Below are positions 32,701 to 44,800 of a stretch of 64,000 nt of DNA, one piece after another. Position 1 is the first letter of the stretch. Every line of letters begins with the position of its first letter. The notes beneath the pieces are model-generated. The model saw nothing but the letters and a program-made list of their open reading frames with translations. It was not told where the DNA came from and ran no database searches. Both the position numbers and the translations under genes were made by a program. The stretch comes from Colius striatus (taxonomy: Eukaryota; Chordata; Aves; Coliiformes; Coliidae). Where the stretch lies: positions 4,092,001-4,156,000 of the forward strand of contig NC_084776.1 of NCBI RefSeq assembly GCF_028858725.1. The letters are read 5' to 3'.

Positions 32701-35615
32701 CTAAAAGTTTAAGCACTTTGCTCTGCTCCTGATAGATTCTTAGCACACAACAGGCTCTGTGTACAACCTGCTCTATGTGTAGGGGGAGATTTCAGCTCTG
32801 ATGAATGGGAATGTGAGAGGGTTTCAGTTCTTCAATCATAATAAATCTCGTACTGCTTTAAAGGCTGCCCTTTCTGATAACCAGAGCTGCTTGTAGATTT
32901 GCTGAGGCAGGGTATGGGGATGCAGAATGGCAGCCAGAAAGATGAACAACAGCTTAAAAGAACAAGTCATAAGCTCAGTTTTCAGAGCTGTTTTCAACTG
33001 GTTCATGTAAACTCTTCATCAATGGATCCAGGACCAAAGAAGGGTGCCTGGATTACTCTGTTCAGCTCTCTCCTACTGCTGAGCAGAGGCAAAGGTATGT
33101 TGTCTGGGGACAGGCTGATGGAGAAACTGGTTGAACTTCTAACTTGCTGCCTCATCCCAGAGCAGATCACTGTCAGGCACAGAAACCTTTCCAAGAGAGA
33201 AACTGAGGTGCATGAAGGAGCTTTCAAGTCAATCAGTCCATAGTGTACTCCAGGAGATACAGCCAAAATTCTCTGCTCTGTTCCAATCAGCATTTTCTAC
33301 CAAAATTTTCAAAGGTTTCCTCACACTTCCAGGGGAACTCCCATTCCTGCTCACCTCTGGTTTAAAGGCATCTGCAATCAGAAAGGCTTAGCAATAGGTG
33401 AGGAATGTCCTTCTGGGGTGTTAACCACACTTCTGTCAGTATTCTCCTACCTCTCTCACTCTCCTGTCGCTCCCCAGGCAGATGATTCCCACTGCTATGA
33501 AATGACTGAGCCAGCACCTGACACAGTGCACATAAACTCTCCTGACTGCTTTGATCTGGACCCTAACTGCAGATGTAAAGTTGGACAGGGAAACAATCCC
33601 TTTCTCCAAAAGGAACAGAGCTCTGACCTTTATCCTTTCCTCCCCTTCCTTGATCTGAAGGCCCATAAGCAATGTACTGGCTGTGCAGAGCAACAAAGGT
33701 GCAGTTGCCCTCAGAGAAGCTCATTCCTGTGCACAAAGGTGTCACAAGGTGTTTCTTTTGCAGGTAAGGCGTATTCCAGGCTGTAGTAACAATTTCTGCC
33801 TCTTCCCTTTCCCCGAGGCAACAAGAGTTTTACTAATAAATACAGTGGGAGCAGAACTTCACCCTTCCAGAGCAGAAATACTTTTCCCATAAGAAGCAAA
33901 GAAGGGGGCAGCTGCTAAGTGCTTGTGAAAGACAGATTCCTAATAATTTGTGGCATCATCTGGCAGCACCAATTACAGAGCTGAGAGAATATTACAGAGA
34001 GAATAAAGCCCACAATACAGAGACAATTTGCTACAAACGTGACTGCTACAGTGCCCATGAGATGTACTGTGGAAGGCTCTACTGGCTGGTGTCTGGGCAC
34101 CAGGATGCAGACAGAGGAAGAGAAGAGCAAGTCTACAGAGAGACTCCTTTATCCAGGCCATCAAATTAGGTGGGTAAGGGAGAGAGAAAGGAGGGCATTC
34201 ACGTTCCTGGACTGTAGTTTGGCAACTCTCTAAAGAGAGAGGCAAAATAACATAAGCACCTTGCAGAGAACTACACCTATAAGCACTGCTTGTGCTACAG
34301 ATGTGCCACTCTGGTCCCCAGGTCTGTGCAGCCATCTGTCTGTACTGTGCTACAGGGCAGTTACAGATTGCTAAAACCTGGGCTTGACCATCGTTAAACA
34401 AAAAGGCATCACTGCACCTGACTGTTGCTTGGAGCCTCTGAAGGTCCATTGTCTCAGGAAGAGGCATCTTTAAAACTTAGCAATTGCTTTAAAATCATAT
34501 CACAATGATCATTGTAACACACTAACAGCCTTTGCACTTCAGTGGGAAATCAGTGCTACCATACAACCTGATTTCATTCCACTGACTTCAGTGGACAGAT
34601 TTGGCCCCAAATGGTCTGTATGGCTGTAAAGACTAGATGGTTCCCATCTTGTGCTGCTATAGGTGATCTGAGCCCCACTTTTCCAGTAAGAACCTGCTGG
34701 GACAGTTGAGATCCTTGCTAGGAGCTCATTGCAGGCTGGGTGTTAGATCAATATGGCCAGAAAAAAAAGTGAGAAGAAAACAGCACCTGAATGTCACCTG
34801 ATAAAGAACACACTTGAACATTTGCCCTCCTTTTCTGCATCCCTCAAAAAACAAACCCCAGCCACGGCCTCTAGTCAGAGCAGGCTGGGGGGAAAAATAA
34901 AGGATTTGAAAAAAGAAATCAAGTGAAACATGCACAGTAAAAGTCACCTCTGGCTGGGTGTCCACAACACTCTAAGAGTTCCCAAGATTTATAGTGCAAT
35001 TCCATGTGACCTGTAGACCAGTCTCCGTCACGTTGGGTGATCAGGTTCTGCTGATTCCTTTGCAAGGTGCATAAGACAGGTTTCACCATAGGCTAAAGCA
35101 TCTTAGGAACCATTCAAGTAATTAAACAGTGGCACTGGTATGGTTGAACAGTCAGATGTGTCCATAGAAACCAAACCCAAGCTGCCTTGTGAGTACTGCA
35201 CGAGTCTCTAATCAGTAAATGTCTGCTCTTTTTCCCTTTTAGTGCTCAGTAACATTGAGAAGATTCATTCAACAACTGGCCACAATTCCAGCACTGACCT
35301 GGAAAATACAAGTATCTTATACAAAATCCTGATGTGTGCTAATGACCAAGTGATAAGTGCCCAGGTACAAGCTGCCCAAGGAGAGCCCTGCCAGTGGAGA
35401 AACTGCAGGGTCCAGGCCAGCCAGTATTACAGTACCTGCTAGATTTGTGAACAAACTGATCAGCCCATTCTTTCATGAGATCTTTAAGCATCTCCTCCAG
35501 CACACACTTGTGTTCAAAAGAATCACTCTCCCCTAAGTTAAATATAAAAATAGATCCTCCATCTTCATTCATTTAACAGGATGACTTCCACTCCCAAGTT
35601 TTCTGTCCCAGCTTT
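29720..35615. other. Convergent interval with probable RHBDL3 3'UTR
   Basis: C17orf75 and RHBDL3 converge here. I see no further exon, CR1 fragment or RNA gene. The right-hand part must hold the RHBDL3 3'UTR. No minus-strand AATAAA or ATTAAA is evident close to its stop; the first I see is at 32224-32229, which would make a UTR of about 3.4 kb. A pyrimidine-rich stretch lies near 31960-32000. Confidence 0.45.
32224..32229 (-). other. RHBDL3: Candidate poly(A) signal for RHBDL3
   Basis: TTTATT on the plus strand reads AATAAA on the minus strand, about 3.4 kb past the RHBDL3 stop. Assigned only because no nearer consensus signal was seen. Confidence 0.3.
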
Positions 35616-35887
35616 TCAAGGAGGGGGAGGTAGCTTTAGATCCAACAGGCTGTAGGCAAAAATGTTCCAGAAGATGGCAAACAAGACAAAAATGACATAA
35701 ATAGAAAGGAAGATCCACCATAAAGTCTGATCTTGGAGTCTCTGCTCATAGTTCCTCAGGATGATGACACCAAGGGTGATTCCAACCATCACTCCTCCCA
35801 GGTGAGCCATGAAGCTGGGGTGTGGGCAGGGTGGGTAAGCAGAGGGGTGGAATCGCAGCCACACAGCTCTTCCAAATTCAAAGCTCA
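35616..35887 (-). CDS. RHBDL3: RHBDL3 last exon: catalytic His and C-terminus
   Basis: CAG acceptor, [56 protein letters not shown] and a last membrane segment, ending [10 protein letters not shown] then TGA (35618-35616). The His in MAHLGG is the second catalytic-dyad residue. Confidence 0.96.
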
Positions 35888-38800
35888 CTGGAACAAAGGA
35901 GGAAAAAGAAATCAATTTTCTGGGTCCATCTCTTCCTAAGCTCACTTTGCAGACAGAGCTGCATCCCTGGAGAGGGAGAAATTGCCCTGTATGGTGAGTG
36001 CAGGGAAGCTGGGATGCCATGGCTGTGTAAGGACTGTGGCACATGGGCGTAGGTCTCCCCAGGGTTGGGGAGTGGTCTGGGTTTGTGGGAGTGGAGATAG
36101 GTTGGGGAATATTTGCCTTCCAAAATTTATATCAAAATCATTAAAAAAAGGTAGACTTTGAAGACAACTGCCCATGACAAACAATGACAGTTTCCCTGAT
36201 CGTGCCACCCTAGGGATATGGCTGGAAGGTAATCCATTAACGTGTGTATAATGCTGTTTTATCCCAGATGGGAGGTGCTGTAGGAATCCTCAGTACCATC
36301 ATTATGAAAGCATTGATTGTTTGCAAATTCAAAGGCAAAACATTTCAGTCCCAGATCTTCACAAACACCACAAGCTGCAGATGCTGGCTACCAACAAACC
36401 CTCCTTTACACGCTTGTGTTGAAGGCCAAAATCTGCATTTGAGAGTGATGTGGTTTCTGCTGCCAGAAGTTCCAGCTGCAAGTTCTTACCAAAACTGCTG
36501 CAAAGTCAAAACTCTCTGAATCAGCACAGACTCTTATGACAAGGACAAACAGAACAGGACTGTGGGTGTGCCAAGTGTTGCACCGTACTTACTACAGATC
36601 AAGGCAACAGCCATGCGCAGCAGTTTGAATTGGCACTTCATTCCTGACCAGTTCTGGAGAAGAGACAAAACAAAGGAAAAGGGGAAAAAAAAAAAGTGAT
36701 GCTGCATGCAGAGCTGGAGGGATGTTACATTCAGAGCTACCCTGGAAGAGGATGAGCATCCCTTGAAAAAAATCCCTTTCATTGCCAGGCTCTTTCCAAT
36801 CCTTCTGGGCCACCAGACCCAACCCACTTCCAAAATGGTTCAACAGTCATTCTGGTACTCACCATGACTATATTGGCCAGGTGAGCTGAGACAAGAGCAT
36901 ACACACCTCCTGAGGAACCCACCACAGGCGCAGTCATGTCAGCTACTGACACTGCCAGGGACCCTGGGAGAAAGAACAAGGACAATTGGCAGCCAAATGA
37001 ACACACTCTCCCCTACCCAACATCCCTGCTACTGCCCATTTTGTGCTAATTGCTGCAGGTCAGTAATATATAGACAGAGAAGGGAGCTGGGGGGGAGAAT
37101 TAATTGACTTGTGGAGCTAATTTACTCCTGTAGAACGGACAAGACACTGACTGATCAATTCTTCTGGACCTACTTTAAAAGCAGCCAAGCAAGGCAGCAA
37201 AGTATCTTTCAATCTATGCTGCAAAAAGGCACTTACACCCTCATTAAAAGAACACAGAAGCAGGAGCCAGATGTCTATGTCTTGCTTCTCACCTGAAGAT
37301 AAAATAGAAGTAGCTCCCATGCAGGCAAGACAAATATTTGCACAGTGAGAAGGAACTGGAGACTTGTAACTTAGCACAGGCCTCTGATCAAAGCACAGCC
37401 TGCTACTTATAAAACTAGCTCAAAATAACCTGGATGGAGGCAGTAAACACAAGACAGCAAAACAATCACATAGAGCCATCACTAATGACAATAGATACCA
37501 ACACAGACACTGCTTGTCCTCATCCCAACCTGAGGCTTGGAGCTGCTCAAAGCTCATTGCAAGCTTTAAGAATAATTAAAGAGACAGAGAGACAAAGGCA
37601 GGCTTGGTGTCACAAGGCAGGGATGTCAAAGACCTTTGTGATAGAATGGCAGGGTTGGGAAAAAGACACAATGGCAAATCTAGAGAGAGTCTTCAGTAGT
37701 ACAGAATGTAACAAGCTTCTTTGCTAATTGCTTAGCTGATTCTGGGTCAAGAAAGTGCTGAGGTTCCATCAGCTGACTGCTGAGAGCTTCCTCCTTCACT
37801 GTACAGCCCTGAGACTTCTTAGCTCTTAAACACTGCCATTAAGGAAAATGTTAATGAGAAGTTAAGAAAGGAGTCAGGAGAACTTGCAGAACTCCTCAGA
37901 CATTGTGCTGAGTGTCTCGATCTCAGCCTCAACATGTCTTAGTAAAGCCAGGCAAATGAGAAACAAACACAGAAGCAGGGGAGTGGCCACTGTGGCCTGT
38001 ATCTACATTTTACTGTTCATTCCTGATTGTTTAGGAGCTGTGTTATCTTTATGTTGCCAGATCCTCAGCATAAGTATATCTCTCTCTCTCTCCTGGCACA
38101 CATCAAAGAATAAAGCATGTTTAATGACTGGCTAACAACTCAAACAGGTAAGGGTGACATGGGATGCTTTTCTCTGTGGGACTGTCCAGTCACATTTGTA
38201 GTTCCATCCTGCATCCAATGGCATGTGTTTGTACTGTGCCCAGACCTGTGTCCTGGTCCAATTATTCTTTCCACAGTCTCTCTCCTGGAATGCAGGATTT
38301 ATTAGTACCCAATGCAGCCCATTTTACAAGGCTTTATCTGCTCATTATGGAAAAAAATAAAATGATGTAGCTGGAAAACAAACCTCACCATAAATCTTGA
38401 ACTAAGGCAGTTAATTGTTGCCTGAGCTCTACTGTGAAGCCCTTGGTTGTTCTCACACTCTCCTCCTGTTTTAATGAGATGTTGATCTACTGTCAGCTAA
38501 CTTCCATCACCTCCAAACTGCTGGAAATGTCAAACATAAATAAAAGCAATATAGCACAAACTAAAAATCAATCAAAGCCCATGGCTTCATGATTAAATGA
38601 ATTTCCAGGTTCCTGTGCACTGTGCACAACCTACAACCAAACACTTCTTCCCTACTCAGGCTGTAGTGTGACAACAGGAAAGGAAGAACATGACCTCCAC
38701 GTTCAGGAAGGCCATCTAAAGGAGGCTACTTTAAAGTGACAGGTTGATGATGCTTTTTTAGCAGGTCTCCTAAACACAGAGCTTATGGCTAGTTAGAAAC

Positions 38801-41800
38801 GTATTTTAAACTGCAGCATATTTCCCACTTCAAGCCTCCAAAAGAATTTCACCACACAGGTCAGTGTCTGTTCTTCTCCTATACCACAGCATCACAAAAC
38901 GTTTCTCCTACAAAGAAGTGAGCACAGATGATTTTCAGATGCTTCTCCATCTGGGGCATCCAGAGGTGTCACCTACCTGCCACAACTCCAGCAACATACA
39001 CAAAACTGATCCTTGCAGCTCCATGCACCATTTCCAGGGGAACCCCAACCAGGAGCTGAAGGACAACATTGAGTCCAAGGTGTTCTATCCTGCAGAAAGG
39101 AAAAACAACAGTTGACCTCTTTTCTAACTCTTTGTCTCCCTTCTCTAGCCTTGAGACAGAGCTATTTTGGAAAGGGAATCAAACAGCACCTGCTTCATGA
39201 AAGTATATTGTAAAGCTGGAAAAACAATGGTTCCTGAAAAAAATCAGTCTGAGAGCTGTTTCTTCTCTCCTTGCCTTTATCTTTTTCATATTCACCCAGG
39301 TCCTTTCAGCCAAAGACCTCAGAGCATGTTTGGCTTTCTGCGAGACTTTATTATAATTACTGTTATTATTATTTGAAGAAGTTAAATGACTTGTCCAAAA
39401 AAGCAGCAAGATGGCAGCAGAGCCTGGAACAGAAGCCAGAAACTTGACCGGTTCCTCTCCTTTCCCCTCCTAATGACACAGCCTTTCCCTGCACACACTG
39501 TGCTGCCATGATGGGGAGCACACAGTAACAGCAAGATAAGCCTCATAGCACCAGGACAGTTGCCATTTCCTTGTGACACATAATATTGCTTTACTGTTTG
39601 TGCCATCTGACCCTCACCCTCTCCTGCTGGCCTGCTTCAGTGTGGTCGTGCTGAGAATGGGAAGCAAAGGGTGTTTTTATCTCTGGTTAGGTGCCTAGTG
39701 AGACACAAGGTGGTTTTGCTGAAGATCTCTGTTCACCTACTCTTGTTAGCACTATAGTCAATGGCAAAACTCCTGCTGAACACAGTGGGAAAAGCTGGGC
39801 TGTAGTCTTGTAGAAAACCCCACTGTGCACATTGTACAGGACCACTTGCAGCCAGAGGTAGAGTGTGCAACAGCTAAGGTGTGTGTATTTGCTGTTCAGG
39901 GCAGCAGTGTTCTCCTGTGCTGAATCAATGGCTTCAAAGCAAGTTGGTTGTTGCTCTGATCAATCATACTTAACTAAACTGTCCTGCTACTTTTCAAAGC
40001 TCTATACAAATATTTACTAGTGCCTTTGCCATCTGCAGGATCTTCCAGTGAGGTAACAACAGCACTAGGCCCCTGAACAAGATCCTTCTCAACACTGTGC
40101 TGGTGTTTGAGATTCACTCTGGGCTCACAGGGCTGTGAAGAGCATAACCAGTAGGCTGATGGAAGTTCTTCTTCCCCTCTGCTCTGCCCTGGTGAGGCCA
40201 CATCTTGAGTTCTGTGTCCAGTTGTGGGCTCCCCAGTTCAAGAGAAGGGAACTGCTGGACAGAGTCTCGTGGAGGGTAGACCCAAATGACAGTGGCACCC
40301 TTAATGAGAAGGCTAGCATCTCTGGGGGCTAATGCACTGAAAACCTACATCCTATTTTGCACAGGAAAATTATTGCTCACAGCCAGCCACTGGCAATCTT
40401 CAGTTTAACTTACATATTTTTTCACAGTTTGGGTCTTTCTTCATGTTACCATAGTAATTCCCCATCTACATCAGAGAAAAATGCTGATGGTGAGATGCAG
40501 TAGTGACAGAGTCTCATAAGTGGGAATTTAAAGTTGGACTGGAAAAAAATGCTAGAAATGATATCACAGGAAACAGTCCTTTTCAGATATCTGCATAGGT
40601 TTGCTTCCATTGACTTTTTCTCCAAGGATAATTGCTTCTCTTGCACGAGACACTCAGCACTGCCATCTGTCTCATAGGAAGCTGCTACACGGAACTGAGT
40701 TGGTTTTATTAGCTTACTCAAGACTTTTGAAGCCACTGGGCATGGGCATATTCTGGCACTCATTCTGATCCTGAACGTTTGCAGAACTTAGGAACTAAAT
40801 TAGGAATTACCAGTAAAGGTCATTCTGAGATCACAGAAAAGCCACAGCATCCAAGGGCCCTTTGACAGGAGGAAGAAGCCTTGGCTGACACATAGCCAAC
40901 GTCATGGGGCAGTGCCTGACATTTTCACACAAAGCACTGGGTGTTGTTTTTCAAAGGAAGCTTTTGTAAGGGCTCGGCAAACTTTATCCTGGACTCTGAA
41001 AAGTGACTGCTCTGATTCACAGCTGTTCTTAAAAGACTTTCCAGGAGCAACCCCATTCACTTCTCCTCCCCATCATGCTAAGAGCTTTGAAGGCTCCACA
41101 GTCAATAAGCACCCATAAAATATAATTAGCCTTTGCCAGTGCTGAATGCATCATTCTTGAAATGACAATTTCATTGATTTATTAAAGACTTTCTCCTTCC
41201 CTGGGACCAAACAAATGGGATCCAGTATCAATACAAGTCATTAGTTATGGCAGTGTTACAAATGTGTGGGCCCCAGATAATCAACGTCGTCTTTCCCTGA
41301 AAGCAGAAGGGCAGAATTTACAACTTTGCTTTCCTTTTCAGCCCTTGACAAAGCTCCCTCCATCAGGACCAACACACAGGCTGTGCACTTTTGGAATCTT
41401 TCTAGAGGCACAGCTACCCAAGCCTTAGCAACTGCTGTCTTCTTGGACACCTTCTGGCTGCTACTTGCTCTTCAAAGTAACAGATCAAGTGCCCTAAATC
41501 AAGGAGCAATCCACATTACCATTTTAAAGTCTCAGCTGGAAGCAGGATAACAGTAGACTCTATGCCATTGTGTTAGCCTCTCATTTGAAAACAAGAGGAG
41601 AATGATGGGCTTCCACTAATAAATGTTATTACATTTCCAAGATTTATCTGTTCTCCTGATATGAAAGGAGCTTAACACATTAAAGTTTGCAATAAATGAA
41701 CATTTAGCCTAACTCTAGATACTGTAGATAAATCATGGGGTTTATTGTTCCAGTGTCTCTCCATTGTTTTGAAGACCATGTAGCTAAAAGACTTGGAATC

Positions 41801-44800
41801 CATCTCAGAAACAATGAGTGTCCTGCAAACCACCTTCCTCACTGTTCACCTCTGAGACAGCTGCAGATGGGAAATAGACCTGAGACATTTTTCAGCCAGT
41901 AAGCATGAAGAATGCCAGAGTACTCCCTGCTACAAGAAAATGTGACCTTGCATATGTCAGAAAAACGTGCCACAGGTGATGCAGGAAGATATCTAAACAC
42001 TGCAGAAATTGTCCTTTTGCAGGTGCATCTCCTGACATCTCTCCTAAAGCAATCTGCTGTTACATGAGTGATACAGTAGAACACCATCACCAGAAGAAAA
42101 CCCTGATACAAATTAGCTAACGTTAGTTAAAATCAAATGTTTCTTCTTTACAGCAGCCCAGTTTTCCTCACCTCCTCAGCAAGGGAAACTTCCAATTCTC
42201 ATTTTAAATAACCAGCTTTATGTCTAAGCCCAACAGTCTCCACCTGAAGACTGAAACCTACATACAGTTGCTATGTCCAGAAGTATCATCTCTAGTTTAT
42301 TCCTGCTCTCCTCCTTGGGTGGAGTCTGTTCTGTCCTACAATTTTAACCCAGAGACATGTGCCCAAGGGCAATTACACACCAAGGCAGTTATTCCATGGC
42401 AGAGAAGAGACATCATCATGGTTTCCATCAGAGATATGGTAAAAGGAAAAGATCAGCCTGATCTTTGTAGCCTTTCATAGGAGACTATTGGCTGATGGAA
42501 GTATAAGCTTTCTATTTAAGAACAAAGGGTCTTTATCCAGTTTCAAACTATAAACTACTGCTAAAAAGCTCATTGCTGGGATTTTTCACTGACAGAATGT
42601 AAAAAAAATTGCAATTATCTGCCAAGAATGTGTGAAGATAATGATCTGAGAAACTACTCAGAGGGGGCAAAGTGTTTTGTACAGGCATGAACTTTCCTGT
42701 GACACTCACTCATCACCATGGCATCGCAAACATCACACAATTAAGTCTCTTTGAATCTTGGGAGGACAAGCACAGTTGAAAAGCACAGAGTTAGAATCCC
42801 CATGCCTTGTATTCTCTTCCCAAGTCTGCTACATTCCTCCCATGAGATGAAGGAGGATCTATTTTACTGTGCAGTTTCCTCTTGCATTTTGCATTGGATG
42901 GACCAATGTCAGTGCATCTGACCAGTCGAGGCTGTCAGCAATCCAGGAACACTGGTGTTTGTACAGTGTGGACAAAATGGGAGTAAAGTCTTGACTCGGG
43001 CTTCTAGGCATTAGCTCAATCCCTACAGAAGGGACAACGCTAACAAGTGATGACATACCATAGGCATAGGGAATTTAATTCACTCTTCCAGCCTCAACTA
43101 GAAAGTCTAGCAAGAATCTACCATGTAGTTTTTAAATACCAATCCAGCATCTTTGCAGACTTGTTCTACCACTTGCAGAGCTCTTCTAGAGGGACACTGG
43201 CCTTCATTCTACCACTTGCAGACCTCTTCTAGAGGGACATTGGTCTTCCATCTGGGGAGTTTTAGGAAGCACACACTTGAAAATGCACAAGAGGAAGGTG
43301 TAGTCCCAACACTGCTGGGGAGAAGGGCAGCATCTGTTAAGATCCTTATGTCATCTCTGCCCTTCAGAGATCTGTGAGGGTTTGCTCCTCACTGCCCAAC
43401 ACCTCCACAGCAGCTTCAGACTTTTCCACACAATTCAGAATGGATTTTTTAAAATGTATTTCTGAGCAGCTTCTATCATTTCCTCTTTCTCCTTCTCTCT
43501 GGGGAACCTCAACTGTGGAGAACCACCACAGTTTGTAAGTACTCACCCTGCATGCATGAATATGTAGGTTAGGTACCTCCAAGCCTGAGCACGGAGCTGA
43601 GGATGGTAAAGTAACGCATTCTTCAGGTATAAGGGGTGGCTGACTTGCAGCACAAATCTGTCTAATACCACTCCATTGTAAAGAAAAAAGGCAACCTGGA
43701 AAAGCAGGGAGATTCCTTGGTTAGCAAATGTCTTCTCTGTCTGAAAAGCACCGTGTAGCTCAAAATCATGGAGAAAAAGGTCCAATGTACAACATTTTTC
43801 TCGTATTTAACAGCTTTACACAGCATGAACACTCCCTGTTGTGAGGAACCTGCAACACACGGATACAACTATGTGTGCAGCTTTCTGTAACACACCAGCC
43901 ACTGACTCAGAGGAGCTCTACTGATTAGTGCCCTATTATATCCTCCTTTGTGCGTGTTGGAGAGCATTACTCAGCAACAGTGCCAAGATCCCATTTGAGC
44001 AGCAGATGAGCAGGTCAGAATATTTAACTCAGTTTCTCTTCCCTCCTTTTCCTCTTCATTGACAGAATGAAGAGAAGGTAACCATACAGGATTTTTTTCC
44101 CTCTGATTCCATTCCCTGAATTACCAATTTCCCTACAACTGTCCAGATCTTCACTCCTCAAAGTTTTGCTACAGTTTCCCAATTCAGTAGTTTCATATAC
44201 AGCTTGTTTCAATGACTAGTAACCACGCTTGGAGACAGGCTCACAGCCTCCACTTGCACACACACACATACAGGTAAGCCACAATGGCCATCACCTTCAT
44301 GCTTGTTCGTGTCTGGATCTAAAAGACTCCCACTCTAGCCCTTGCTGCTGGCCCAGCAGTGCCTTCGGCAGTGTGGGGTGGGTTGCCAGGGAGAAGGTAT
44401 TAAGGTACTTGCCTCTACAATAGTGATGGTAATCATGAACCAGGGTGGAGGGCAGCAGGTGTAGCTGTCATAGTACCACTTGCGGTCTATCTCTCGCGGC
44501 AGGGTTTCGTAGGCGACGTGCCGGATCAGCCTCTGGGACAGGCTCAGCCCCGTTTCCTCCAGCAGTGCCTTGCTGCACAGCCTCCTGTTCCCCTGAAGGA
44601 TGGCTTGGCGGAAGCTATTTGACCTTTTGTTGCTCATCTGGGTAAAAAGGAAGAAACAATGAGGATAAAGCACATCCACCTGGGAAGATTAGTGCCAGTC
44701 TGGCAGCATCAGATCCAGGCAGGCAGGAGAACCACCATCAGGCTGGAGCTCCAGGAATTAAGTCTCAGGATGATCACAGGGTGACCTACATGGGAGGCAA

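Noticed and set aside
38079-38092. (TC)7 and other short simple repeats (CA near 11708, AAC near 44949, GACT near 56598)
   Set aside because: Ordinary short microsatellites without evident function.
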